Of a stretch of 64,000 bases of DNA, positions 37,400 through 46,436 are shown one piece after another. A program made the position numbers and the translations under genes. Under the pieces are notes generated by a model that saw only the letters and a program-made list of their open reading frames with translations, searched no databases and was not told where the DNA came from. The DNA comes from Colwellia sp. (lineage in GTDB: Bacteria > Pseudomonadota > Gammaproteobacteria > Enterobacterales > Alteromonadaceae), in contig NZ_JABSOV010000011.1 in NCBI RefSeq assembly GCF_013215345.1, forward strand, positions 1-64,000. The letters run 5' to 3'. Position 1 is the first letter of the stretch. Each line of letters starts with the position of its first letter.

Positions 37400-37722
37400 A
37401 TCGTTTCATCCTTTAAACAGTCTATCTTTTTATTTTGTCGAAAGAGTACCAATAAAGGTAAATATTTTCAGAATTAAATAGTTATAAGTTAAGAGTTAAT
37501 CGTATTGAATAAAGTTATGTATTTAGTCTTATGGATTGTTGCTAAATACAGATTTTGTATTTTCATAGGTAAGACAATTTTTTTGTGATAGAAAAACATT
37601 CACATTTGATTGATTTGTATAACTTGTCGATATATTCCGTTCTAAGATAGTTGCGTTCTCTAATGTTGATTTTAGAACACTATGATTACCAATGTTTTTT
37701 AACGTAATTTTGAGGAATGGAA
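37400..37722. other. Intergenic region between AraC 1 and the deacetylase gene
   Basis: 323 AT-rich bases holding both divergent promoters. ATAGAAAAAC at 37588-37597 looks like one degenerate half of the locus box, but the partner 21 nt on (TGATTTGT, 37611) is poor. Nothing else was recognised. Confidence 0.3.
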
Positions 37723-38997
37723 ATGAAAATTAAATCCCTAACTTGTGCTATCAGTTTTGCTTTATTAGCCAGTACTTTTGCTGAAGCTAATGATAGAACT
37801 ATCTATCTTACTTTTGATGATGGTCCTATGAATGCGACACCAGCATTAATCGATACATTGAATAACGCTAATATTAAGGCAACATTTTATGTTAATGCAT
37901 GGCACTTAGACGGTATTGCGGATGAAAATGAAGATCAAGCGCTTACTGCGCTTACTTATGCTTTGAACTCAGGCCATGTTATCGGTAATCATAGTTATGA
38001 TCATATGGTGCATAACTGTGTTGAGGATTTTGGTCCAACGAGTGGCGCTGATTGTAATGCGACAGGAAACCACCAAATTAATTCGTATCAAGATCCCGTG
38101 TACGATGCCTCCATGTTTGCAAAAAACTTAACCGTACTTGCTTCATATATCCCTTCTATTACAAGTTATCCAAATTATAAAGGCAGTGTTTTAGCTCGCT
38201 TGCCCTACACCAACGGTTGGCGCTCAAGTACAGAACTAAAAGGTGACGGTTTATGTGCAACCTCGGATGATTTCAAGCCATGGGAGCCAGGTTATGTTTG
38301 TGACCCTGAAAATCCATCAAATAGCTCTGCTGCTGGTATTGCGGTATCTAACCTTTTAGCGAACAGTAATTATTTGATTCATGGTTGGGATGTTGATTGG
38401 GCTCCTGAAAACTGGGGAATTCCGTTTCCTGCCAATAGCTTAACAGAAGCCGATGTGTTTTTAAGTTATGTGGATTCTGCGATTAACGCTTGCACACCAG
38501 TTAGCATTAATCCGGTAAACTCTAAAACACAAAACTTCCCATGTGGAAATTCTTTGCATGCAGATAAAGTGATTATTCTTACCCATGATTTCTTATTTGA
38601 AGACGGTAAACGAGGTCAAGGTGCGACATTAAATCTCCCTAAACTCGCTGAATTTATAACGTTAGCCAAAAATGCAGGTTATACCTTTGATACTATGGAT
38701 AATTATGCACCAGAATGGCTAGAAGGGAAAAGTTATGAATCAGGTGATTATGTAACCTATTTGAATCGTGTCTATAAAGCAGAAATTAGCCATACAGCAC
38801 AGTCAGATTGGGCGCCTAATGCAAGTTCTAATTTATGGCTGCAAAGCACGCCAAGTCAAGTTTGGACTAATAATATGCGTTACAATCATGGTGATATTGT
38901 TACTTATATGGGCAAAGATTATTTAGTTATCTCTGAACATGTCTCCCAAACAGTTTGGGTGCCAGATGCTACACCAACGCTTTTTAGTGAATTATAA
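37723..38997 (+). CDS. Chitin oligosaccharide deacetylase with two chitin-binding modules
   Basis: A secreted CE4 enzyme of 424 residues. It has a signal peptide (about 1-22) and a NodB domain with TFDDGP at 30-35 and the metal motif GNHSYDHMVH. Two C-terminal CBM5/12-type modules (about 335-375 and 380-424) have the pattern WLEGKSYESGDYVTYLNRVYK. Length and layout match Vibrio chitin oligosaccharide deacetylase (VC1280 type), which converts (GlcNAc)2 to GlcNAc-GlcN. The start at 37723 has GAGG 7 nt upstream. It lies between two AraC genes. The enzyme probably acts in the periplasm or outside the cell. Confidence 0.9.
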   Translation: MKIKSLTCAISFALLASTFAEANDRTIYLTFDDGPMNATPALIDTLNNANIKATFYVNAWHLDGIADENEDQALTALTYALNSGHVIGNHSYDHMVHNCVEDFGPTSGADCNATGNHQINSYQDPVYDASMFAKNLTVLASYIPSITSYPNYKGSVLARLPYTNGWRSSTELKGDGLCATSDDFKPWEPGYVCDPENPSNSSAAGIAVSNLLANSNYLIHGWDVDWAPENWGIPFPANSLTEADVFLSYVDSAINACTPVSINPVNSKTQNFPCGNSLHADKVIILTHDFLFEDGKRGQGATLNLPKLAEFITLAKNAGYTFDTMDNYAPEWLEGKSYESGDYVTYLNRVYKAEISHTAQSDWAPNASSNLWLQSTPSQVWTNNMRYNHGDIVTYMGKDYLVISEHVSQTVWVPDATPTLFSEL

Positions 38998-39002
38998 ATA
39001 AT

Positions 39003-39050
39003 ATGATAACTTATCTACTGTTAATTCTTCATTAATGGTGGATAAATTTA
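39003..39050. terminator. Stem-loop between deacetylase and AraC 2
   Basis: ATCTAC/GTGGAT and TTAAT/ATTAA arms give an interrupted stem between the two convergent stops. Weak, no long T-run. Confidence 0.35.
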
Positions 39051-39058
39051 TCTGTCTG

Positions 39059-39916
39059 CTAACGATTAATATATAACTTACGAAACTGACTTGGTGTTAG
39101 TTCTTTAAACTGTAAGAAACGCCGGTTGAAGTTAGAAATATTATTAAAACCACAGGTATCACTTATCGTAGTAACAGGCATTGTTGTATTAATGAGTAAA
39201 GAGCAAGCTTTACTAATGCGCAGTTGATTCACCAGTTCGGTGAAGGTTTGCTCAGTACGTTGTTTAATGAAGCGATGAAAGTGATTAGTGCTCATGTGTA
39301 CTAATTGGGCAAGCACTTCTGCTTTTAGATTACTGGTGTAATGCTGATGTAAATGACGAATGATCTTATCGAGTTTATCAGTACTGGGATCTGAAGTAAT
39401 GGCCACATTGTAACCTGAACTCGATAATATTTGCGTATTGGTGTCAGTTGCCATCAGCTGTAAGATTTCTATTAAGCTAATAAAGCGTTGTGTCGGTGAT
39501 GCTTTTGCCATCTTTTTAAAAATAGCAGTGACTTTTTTAGCGACGGTGGTGCTAAATTTTATCCCCCGTTGTGATAACTCTAATAAATGTTTTAGCGAGA
39601 CTAAATCTGGCATGGCGGTAAGTTGTTCAAGCCAAAGCACTGGGATTTGTGCCACATAAACTTGTTGTGCTTTACCATCAAGTGCTTGGCTACTACACCA
39701 AGTATGCGGTAAATGAGGACCGAAAAGGGTTAAATCAAAATCAGCATAGTTCTCAATATGGTCACCAACATACCTTTGACCATGGCTATTAAGTGTTAAA
39801 GCAATTTCATATTCAGGATGGTAGTGCCAGTTAAAGGGAATCTGCTCTAATTCATAAAGCCAATACCGCCAAGAAGAGTTTTCTGTTGGTAACACTTTTT
39901 CATACATTAATTTCAT
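39059..39916 (-). CDS. AraC-family transcriptional regulator 2
   Basis: 285 residues, clear paralogue of regulator 1: IPFNWHYHPEYEIALTLNS and TLFGPHLPHTWC in the sensor domain, LVHMSTNHFHRFIKQRTEQTF and CGFNNISNFNRRFLQFKELTP in the DNA-binding domain. It is divergent from the MFS transporter and shares an intergenic region with site C, 30-58 nt before its own start, so autoregulation is likely. Why the locus keeps two similar regulators is unclear; they may respond to different sugars or form heterodimers. Confidence 0.92.
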   Translation of the reverse strand: MKLMYEKVLPTENSSWRYWLYELEQIPFNWHYHPEYEIALTLNSHGQRYVGDHIENYADFDLTLFGPHLPHTWCSSQALDGKAQQVYVAQIPVLWLEQLTAMPDLVSLKHLLELSQRGIKFSTTVAKKVTAIFKKMAKASPTQRFISLIEILQLMATDTNTQILSSSGYNVAITSDPSTDKLDKIIRHLHQHYTSNLKAEVLAQLVHMSTNHFHRFIKQRTEQTFTELVNQLRISKACSLLINTTMPVTTISDTCGFNNISNFNRRFLQFKELTPSQFRKLYINR

Positions 39917-39945
39917 ATTATGTAGTTCTGCTTACCATGTTGAAT

Positions 39946-39974
39946 AGAAAAGTATCATAGGATGGTTGAAAAGT
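39946..39974 (-). promoter_or_regulatory. Paired AraC-type box, site C (between AraC 2 and MFS transporter)
   Basis: AGAAAAGT at 39946 and TGAAAAGT at 39967, a 21-nt period (reverse strand ACTTTTCA...ACTTTTCT). The extended half GATACTTTTCTAT is the same as at sites A and B. Confidence 0.7.
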
Positions 39975-40065
39975 GTAGCAATGGTTTTTTATTCACGGCA
40001 AAATAATTAAGTAATATTATCTCTATGCTTAGGGGTAATTGATAATGAACATTAAGAGGTTAAAC

Positions 40066-41352
40066 ATGAAGAGTAATATAATCGCAGTGATTTTGGTTTT
40101 GGTGACCTTTTTTGCTATCTCATTTATCACTAATATTATTGGACCCTTATTTCCTTCTTTAGTAAAAGATTTTGACATCAGCTTAGCGGTTGCTGGCTTT
40201 TTACCGTTCTCCTTTTTTTCCGCTTATGGTGTAATGTCAATTCCTGCGGGTTTGTTGGTTGATAAGTTTAGCGAAAAACCGGTGTTGATTGGCGCATTTG
40301 TTATGTCAGCATTTGGCTCGTTATTGTTTGCACTTGTGCCAAGTTTTTTTATGGCGATGGCCTCATTGTTTTGCATTGGCACTGGCATGGCAATGTTACA
40401 AGTGGCGATTAACCCCTTATTAAGAGTTTCAGCAGGAAAAGAGCATTTTGCTTTTTATTCTGTCTTAGCGCAGTTACTTTTTGGTGCGGCAGCGACCTTA
40501 AGTCCGCTGGTTTATAGTTATTTAGTACAAGGTATGGCGGCAGGCGAAACATCAGGGCTTATTGGTTTGATGAACCATTTGGTGCCAAGCAATATGCCGT
40601 GGTTGTCTATGTATTGGGTTTTTGCTGCGGTGTCTGTGGTTATGTTAGTTTTTATTCTATTAATTAAACTGCCGAAAGTAACATTGACTGATGAAGAGTC
40701 AGTAGGGGGCTTAGCGATTTATGCGCAGTTATTTAAAAACAAAACCGTTATTTTATTCTTCATCGGTATCGCTGCTTATGTTGGCACCGAACAAGGGGTT
40801 GCCAATGCAATTTCTCTTTTCTTAGAGCGTTATCATGGTTTGGATCCGTTAACCGTAGGCGCCAACACGGTCAGTGATTTCTGGTTGATGTTAACCTTAG
40901 GCTGCTTTTTAGGTTTGGCTTTATTGAAGGTTTTTGATAGCCGTTTAGTATTGAAAACATTCTCTCTAGGCGCATTTATTTCATTAACGTCTGCCTTATT
41001 TGGTAGCGCTGAGGTAGCATTAATCGCTTTTCCGTTAGTGGGTTTTTTCTTGTCTATTATGTGGTCGGTTATCTTTTCGTTAGCACTCAATTCATTAGCT
41101 GATCATCATGGCTCATTTGCTGGGATTTTGTGTACGGGTATTGTTGGTGGCGGTTTAGCGACACCGTTAGTAGGGTTGTTGGCTGATTTAACCGGTGACT
41201 TACGTATGGGCATGATAGTGGTTTACATAACGTTAGCTTATATTTTTGCCATAGGTTTTTGGGCTAAGCCGTTAGTCAATAATAAAACTATTAACGTCTT
41301 TAAACGTGGCCAAAAAGCGGCCGATAATGCTAAGACGGCTGCTTCAAGCTAA
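40066..41352 (+). CDS. MFS sugar transporter, FucP/NagP-like
   Basis: A twelve-helix inner-membrane symporter of 428 residues. The opening helix ends FITNIIGPLFPSLVKDF, and the MFS loop 2-3 signature appears as GLLVDKFSEKP, features of the FGHS group that includes fucose and GlcNAc (NagP) permeases. The start at 40066 is preceded by AAGAGG at 6 nt; an ATG at 40045 in the same frame is less well placed. The GH20 gene follows 21 nt later, so the two are cotranscribed. The likely cargo is GlcNAc or a disaccharide containing it. Site C controls the promoter. Confidence 0.85.
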   Translation: MKSNIIAVILVLVTFFAISFITNIIGPLFPSLVKDFDISLAVAGFLPFSFFSAYGVMSIPAGLLVDKFSEKPVLIGAFVMSAFGSLLFALVPSFFMAMASLFCIGTGMAMLQVAINPLLRVSAGKEHFAFYSVLAQLLFGAAATLSPLVYSYLVQGMAAGETSGLIGLMNHLVPSNMPWLSMYWVFAAVSVVMLVFILLIKLPKVTLTDEESVGGLAIYAQLFKNKTVILFFIGIAAYVGTEQGVANAISLFLERYHGLDPLTVGANTVSDFWLMLTLGCFLGLALLKVFDSRLVLKTFSLGAFISLTSALFGSAEVALIAFPLVGFFLSIMWSVIFSLALNSLADHHGSFAGILCTGIVGGGLATPLVGLLADLTGDLRMGMIVVYITLAYIFAIGFWAKPLVNNKTINVFKRGQKAADNAKTAASS

Positions 41353-41373
41353 TCAAAAAAGAGTATTAATTTA

Positions 41374-44088
41374 ATGAAAAATATCATCCCAGCCTCGGCG
41401 CTGAGTGCCATTGCTTTGCTATTAACGGCCTGTAATGGGGAAATGGAACCGGCTAAAACCGAGCAGTTAAAAGTAGAAGCAATAGCTACAGAGTCACCAT
41501 TAACGGCTCAGCAACAATTGACTGCTTTAGCTGAAAATTTGCAGGTTAAGTATCATTTTTTAAGTAATATTGAAACTGATTGCCCAGATCGTCATGGTGA
41601 AGTGGTTAAATATTGTTACAGTGCAGAAATACACTTAAGTTTGTCAGAAAATAGCCCAAATTATTTTACTGAAAATGAAGATTGGCAAATAAATTTTTCA
41701 CAAGTGTATCCAAGTTATGCCAGTGAAAGCAGTGATTTCAATTTACAGCATTTAAACGGTGATATTCACCAAATCACTGCTAAAGCTGGCTTTAGTGGTT
41801 TTACTGCTGGTGAAATCAAAAAAGTAAAACTTTGGGTGAAAAGCACGTTAATAACAGAGTCTGAATTGATGCCCAACTATTGGTTATCAGCGACTGACTT
41901 ATCACCAGCAGTAATTGTTAGTACCAAAACTAGCATAGATGCTGATACGGGTTTGGAACTGCAGCCGTGGGTAGCTCCTTTTACTGATATAGTGAAACAA
42001 ATAAAGTCATCGCCTGATGATATTAACCAGTATGCTTCAACGTCGTGGTTATATGACAATGAACCTAATCACCTTGAGTTAGGTGCACAAGCGATTGATT
42101 TAGCGATTATTCCTACGCCTAACTCTTTGAAAGTCACCGATGCTAAGTTTCGTTTAGATCTATCTTCAGGTATTAATGTTTCATTAATAGGGCTCGAGAC
42201 AAAAGATATTGCTGCCGCCACTGAGCGTTTAAGTTTTCTAGGCATAAAAGAGAGTGAAACCGGTATAGCGATAAATATTGTACTAAACGATGATAAAAAG
42301 CCGGATTGGCGTGCTGGCCATTATCAGTTGGAAGTTAATGGCCAAGGCATTGATATTAATGCCCAAGACAGTAGCGGCGCTTTTTATGCATTGCAAAGTA
42401 TCGCCAGTTTACTTACTTTAGGTTCTACTACACTACCGTTAGTGAAAATAGATGACCAACCGCATTATGACTATCGTGGTCAACATGTTGATGTGGCGCG
42501 TAACTTTCATTCGAAAGCGTTTATGTTTGCGCTTATCAAACAAATGTCAGCTTATAAACTCAATAAATTACATCTACATTTAGCAGAAGATGAAGGCTGG
42601 CGCTTAGCCTTGCCAAGTTTGCCTGAATTAACCCAAGTGGGTAGTAAACGTTGTTTAGATTTGAGTGATAAAACCTGTTTACAACCACAGTTGGGCGGCG
42701 CAGGTGTAACAGATAGTGACGGTTTTTATAGTGTCGAAGATTACCAAGAAATATTGCGCTTGGCGACCAAGCACTATATTCAAGTGATCCCATCGCTTGA
42801 TATGCCAGGGCATTCTCGTGCGGCTATTAAAGCCATGGAAGCGCGGTATCACTATTATATGAAACAAGAAAATGAGTTAGAAGCTAAACGTTATTTATTA
42901 TCCGATTTTGATGATAAAACGCAATATAGTTCTATTCAAAATTATAATGATAATACCTTAAATATTTGCATGGAATCGACCTATGCTTTTGTTGATCGTG
43001 TGCTTGATGATTTAAAACTAATGCATGAGCAAGCAGGACACCCACTCGCACTTTACCATATTGGCGCGGATGAAACCGCAGGTGCATGGCTTGAATCGCC
43101 GGTATGCCAAGCACTTATTGCCGATAAAACCAATGAATTTGGTGATGCCAAACACCTTGGCGCGCATTTTATTGAACGCGTATCTCATATAGTGACTGAT
43201 AAGGGTATTGCTGTTGGCGGTTGGAATGATGGTTTGAAAGAAACTGCAGCGACTAAAATGCCAGAGGAGGTGTATTCGTATATTTGGGATACATTACCTG
43301 GGGGGGCTCATAGGCAAGTAAGTGAGCAAGCACATCGAAATTGGAATATTATTTTATCAACACCAGATGTTTTGTATTTTGATTTTCCTTATCAAATCGA
43401 TCCAAAAGAGCGTGGTTATAATTGGGCATCAAGACGGGTAACAACACGATCATTGTTTAATTTTATGCCTGATAACTTACCTATTCATGCAGAGTTTCGC
43501 CTTGATACTTTAGGTAAAGGCTTTACCAGTAATGATGAAGTACAACATGACCAAACGGGCAAAGTTATCCATCAGCCGTTACCTAAAGGTTTTACCGTTA
43601 AAGGTATTCAAGGGCAGTTATGGAGTGAAACTGTGCGTAGTGATAATCAGGCTGAGTATATGATTTATCCAAGGCTACTGTCATTGGCGGAACGAGCTTG
43701 GCATCAAGCGGACTGGCAAGTGCCATATAATTATTCAGGGCAGGTTTTTACTAAAGAGACAGGCGTTTTTACTGAACAAGCAAAACAACAGCGCGATCAG
43801 CAGTGGTTAAATTTTTCACGAACGTTAGCGGAAAAAGAATTACCCAAGCTTGACCTTGCTGGTGTTTTTTATCGTCTGCCAACGGTTGGTGCTAAAGTTA
43901 TTTCGGGTAAGCTTAATGCCAATGTTGCCCTTAAAGGCTTGCCAATAGAATATCGCCAGCTGGGAGAAAATCAAGCAGCTTGGTTGCCATATAAAATACC
44001 AGTTACCGTGACTTTACCCATTGAAATACGTACTCGCACTACCGACAAAAAACGTGCTGGCCGCACCATGACATTGACGAAAAAGTAA
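41374..44088 (+). CDS. GH20 beta-N-acetylhexosaminidase, lipoprotein
   Basis: 904 residues. A lipoprotein signal (lipobox LLTAC, acylated Cys near 20) suggests anchoring in the outer membrane or periplasm. The N-terminal CHB/HEX carbohydrate-binding domain (about 30-190) and the GH20b domain (about 240-365) precede the catalytic barrel (about 370-780). The Asp-Glu catalytic pair lies in HIGADE at 562-567. The C-terminal domain is near 830-904. It removes terminal GlcNAc from chitin oligosaccharides or deacetylated products. Layout matches Vibrio exochitinases. It is cotranscribed with the MFS gene upstream and followed by a terminator. Confidence 0.95.
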   Translation: MKNIIPASALSAIALLLTACNGEMEPAKTEQLKVEAIATESPLTAQQQLTALAENLQVKYHFLSNIETDCPDRHGEVVKYCYSAEIHLSLSENSPNYFTENEDWQINFSQVYPSYASESSDFNLQHLNGDIHQITAKAGFSGFTAGEIKKVKLWVKSTLITESELMPNYWLSATDLSPAVIVSTKTSIDADTGLELQPWVAPFTDIVKQIKSSPDDINQYASTSWLYDNEPNHLELGAQAIDLAIIPTPNSLKVTDAKFRLDLSSGINVSLIGLETKDIAAATERLSFLGIKESETGIAINIVLNDDKKPDWRAGHYQLEVNGQGIDINAQDSSGAFYALQSIASLLTLGSTTLPLVKIDDQPHYDYRGQHVDVARNFHSKAFMFALIKQMSAYKLNKLHLHLAEDEGWRLALPSLPELTQVGSKRCLDLSDKTCLQPQLGGAGVTDSDGFYSVEDYQEILRLATKHYIQVIPSLDMPGHSRAAIKAMEARYHYYMKQENELEAKRYLLSDFDDKTQYSSIQNYNDNTLNICMESTYAFVDRVLDDLKLMHEQAGHPLALYHIGADETAGAWLESPVCQALIADKTNEFGDAKHLGAHFIERVSHIVTDKGIAVGGWNDGLKETAATKMPEEVYSYIWDTLPGGAHRQVSEQAHRNWNIILSTPDVLYFDFPYQIDPKERGYNWASRRVTTRSLFNFMPDNLPIHAEFRLDTLGKGFTSNDEVQHDQTGKVIHQPLPKGFTVKGIQGQLWSETVRSDNQAEYMIYPRLLSLAERAWHQADWQVPYNYSGQVFTKETGVFTEQAKQQRDQQWLNFSRTLAEKELPKLDLAGVFYRLPTVGAKVISGKLNANVALKGLPIEYRQLGENQAAWLPYKIPVTVTLPIEIRTRTTDKKRAGRTMTLTKK

Positions 44089-44117
44089 AGCTTAGAATAA
44101 GCTCTTTAACGAAAAAT

Positions 44118-44150
44118 AAGCCGTAATAAATCTCTTACTTATTACGGCTT
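44118..44150 (+). terminator. Terminator after the GH20 gene
   Basis: AAGCCGTAATAA and TTATTACGGCTT form a perfect 12-bp stem with a 9-nt loop. Confidence 0.8.
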
Positions 44151-44214
44151 TATTGATCATGTTATTTATATTATCAATAATTTAGTTTGTATTCTAACGG
44201 ACAAGAACTGTCAG

Positions 44215-44243
44215 TGAATAGTATTGATATTTGATAGGAAAGT
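44215..44243 (+). promoter_or_regulatory. Paired AraC-type box, site D (upstream of ROK kinase)
   Basis: TGAATAGT at 44215 and AGGAAAGT at 44236, a 21-nt period. The second half reads GATACTTTCCTATC on the reverse strand, as at site B; the first half is weaker. It lies about 110 nt before the kinase start. Confidence 0.5.
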
Positions 44244-44353
44244 ATCTCAGTGTTTGTTTGTTTAAGGCAAAATAGTGTTATCAAATATTCCTAATAACAA
44301 GTAAAAAAGCTGATTTTTTCGACTTGTTATATTTTATAACGATACGGTTTTTT

Positions 44354-45280
44354 ATGAAACAGTCTTCCATTGTGGTCATCGATTTAGGTGGCACAAAAAT
44401 TAATTATGGCCTTTATCGAGCGGGTCATATCGATATTAATATTGTTAAACCTTTTGATGCGACTTTAAGTGTTAAAGATTCAATACTTTTTATTAAATCC
44501 TGTATTGATGAAATAAAAGACAGTGATAGTTGCGCTGTTGCTATTGGCGTGCCTAGCATTGTGGATGTAGAGCAAGGTATTGTTTTTAATGCAGTTAACA
44601 TAAAGTCATGGCAAAAAGTATATTTAAAAGATGAGCTTGAATCTTTGTTAGCGCTGCCTGTTTATGTTAATAACGATGTTAACTGTTTTGTGCAAGGTGA
44701 ATACTCATTAACACACTCTCAGGGCTATCAAGATATCATTGGCCTATGCTTAGGTACGGGGGTGGGGGCTGGTATTATTTTACAAAATAAAGTTTATGCC
44801 GGTACTAATGGCTGTGCTGGTGAAGTTGGTGATTTTAGTTATTTGAATGGTAGTTTAGATGATTATTGTTCAGGTAAGTTTTTTAAAAATCACTACCTTG
44901 AGTGTGGTGCCGAATTAGCAAAGAAAGCTCGCGCAGGAGACAAACAAGCGTTAATTGCTTTTGAACAATTTGGTCAACATTTAGCCGTTGCTGTCAGCCA
45001 CCTTTTGTTGATGTTAGATCCACAGCTCATTGTTATTGGTGGTTCTGTCGCTAAGTCCTTCGATCTCTTTATTGACTCGTTGTGGCAAAATCTTGCTGCT
45101 TTTCCTTATCAAAGTGTTATTAAAAATTTAGTGATTGAACAAAGTCATCAAAAAAATAGTGCTTTGTTAGGAGCGGCTCAGCTTTATTTAGCAATGTTAA
45201 ATTCAGCAAAGTTAACTATGTCTTCATCGTATGTTATAAACAATAACTCTGAAAAATTGGTGCTATCTGATTTATATTAA
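44354..45280 (+). CDS. ROK-family sugar kinase, probable N-acetylglucosamine kinase
   Basis: A 308-residue cytoplasmic kinase. The phosphate-1 motif is VVIDLGGTK (Asp10), the catalytic aspartate is Asp108 in VYVNNDVN, and the adenosine region is LIVIGGSVAKS. The ROK motif ExGH is altered to E157-V-G-D160, and the cysteine cluster CxCGxxGC that normally binds zinc is missing. The locus points to GlcNAc or a related amino sugar as substrate. The start at 44354 is chosen because MKQSSIVVIDLGG matches ROK N-termini; an upstream TTG reading is hydrophobic and unlike the family. Site D lies upstream. Confidence 0.8.
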   Translation: MKQSSIVVIDLGGTKINYGLYRAGHIDINIVKPFDATLSVKDSILFIKSCIDEIKDSDSCAVAIGVPSIVDVEQGIVFNAVNIKSWQKVYLKDELESLLALPVYVNNDVNCFVQGEYSLTHSQGYQDIIGLCLGTGVGAGIILQNKVYAGTNGCAGEVGDFSYLNGSLDDYCSGKFFKNHYLECGAELAKKARAGDKQALIAFEQFGQHLAVAVSHLLLMLDPQLIVIGGSVAKSFDLFIDSLWQNLAAFPYQSVIKNLVIEQSHQKNSALLGAAQLYLAMLNSAKLTMSSSYVINNNSEKLVLSDLY

Positions 45281-45440
45281 CTAAGTCGTTTTTGAGCTAA
45301 GTACGCCAAAATCAGCCATGATAACGGTTGATAAAGACATTGTTCAGTAACGTGTTGATAAGTATGCTGTTAACACGTGATATTATTTGCATAGAGCAGC
45401 ACGTTCTCGCTTTTCAAGCGGGCGATAGAAAGAGAGCCAT

Positions 45441-46382
45441 ATGTTTACCAATACAGCAGTCCAAGCCGCTAAAAATAGCATCAAGCAGCTAACCTTAGCG
45501 ACTATAATCGCCATAACAACACTTATGTCGGTAACCATGTCAGCACTTGCCAACAGTGTTCACTTATATCAAAGCAGTGATTGGGTCAGTGATGGTACTT
45601 TTACCCAAGGAATTGAAGGGCCTGCCGTGGCTAAAGATGGCAGCTTGTATGTGGTTAATTATCAAAAAGAAGGCACTATTGGCCGAGTAACGGCTAAAAA
45701 CCAAGTGACGTTATTTACGGTATTAAAAAATGGCTCTGTCGGTAATGGTATTCGTTTTGATCAAGCTGGCAATATGTATATTGCTGATTATGTTAATCAT
45801 AATGTTTTAGTGGTAAAAGTGGACAGTAACACGGCGCAAGTCTATGCACACTCCGCCAAAATGAACCAACCTAATGATATTGCCATTATGGGCAATGGTA
45901 TCTTGTTTGCCAGTGATCCTAAATGGTCTGATAACAGCGGCCAGTTATGGCGAATTGGTAGCGATCGTCAAGTGCTTTTACTGGAAAAAAATATGGGTAC
46001 TACTAATGGTATTGAAGTCAGTCCTGATAATAAAACCTTATACGTGAACGAAAGTGTGCAGCGTAATGTGTGGCAATATCAATTAGCAGCCGATGGCAGT
46101 ATTAGTAACAAACGTTTATTGATTCGTTTTAAGGAGCACGGCATGGACGGTATGCGCACTGACAAACAAGGCAATTTATATATTGCTCGTTATGGTAAAG
46201 GGGTAATCGCTATTGTATCACCACAAGGCAAGTTATTACGTGAAGTGAAACTCAAGGGGAAGTTCCCGACCAATGTTGCTTTTGGCGGTATTGATGGTAA
46301 AACGGTGTTTGTTACCCTGCAAAAACACGGTGCAATAGAAAAATTTACCAGTGAGTTTTCAGGAAGAAGTTTTAGTGAGTAA
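45441..46382 (+). CDS. SMP-30/gluconolactonase-like beta-propeller protein
   Basis: 313 residues with an N-terminal signal sequence (about 1-38, hydrophobic ATIIAITTLMSVTMSALA). The body shows repeated propeller blades such as GNGIRFDQAGNMYIADYVNH and DGMRTDKQGNLYIARYGKG, the SMP-30/LRE pattern. It is probably a periplasmic lactonase or sugar-binding propeller. It lies after the kinase on the same strand with 160 nt between them, so it may or may not belong to the amino-sugar locus. An inverted repeat ACGTGTT/AACACGT at about 45351-45379 may be its operator. Confidence 0.8.
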   Translation: MFTNTAVQAAKNSIKQLTLATIIAITTLMSVTMSALANSVHLYQSSDWVSDGTFTQGIEGPAVAKDGSLYVVNYQKEGTIGRVTAKNQVTLFTVLKNGSVGNGIRFDQAGNMYIADYVNHNVLVVKVDSNTAQVYAHSAKMNQPNDIAIMGNGILFASDPKWSDNSGQLWRIGSDRQVLLLEKNMGTTNGIEVSPDNKTLYVNESVQRNVWQYQLAADGSISNKRLLIRFKEHGMDGMRTDKQGNLYIARYGKGVIAIVSPQGKLLREVKLKGKFPTNVAFGGIDGKTVFVTLQKHGAIEKFTSEFSGRSFSE

Positions 46383-46436
46383 GTCTCATTTTACTCACAA
46401 TAAGTACCATTACATTGCGGGTGTTTATTGTCTTCT

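Noticed and set aside
42560..42867. Reverse-strand open frames inside the GH20 gene
   Set aside because: They are shadows of a well-supported coding region and have no features of real proteins.
45404..45431. Possible fifth AraC-type box before the SMP-30-like gene (GATAGAAAGAGA)
   Set aside because: One poor half only and no partner at 21 nt.
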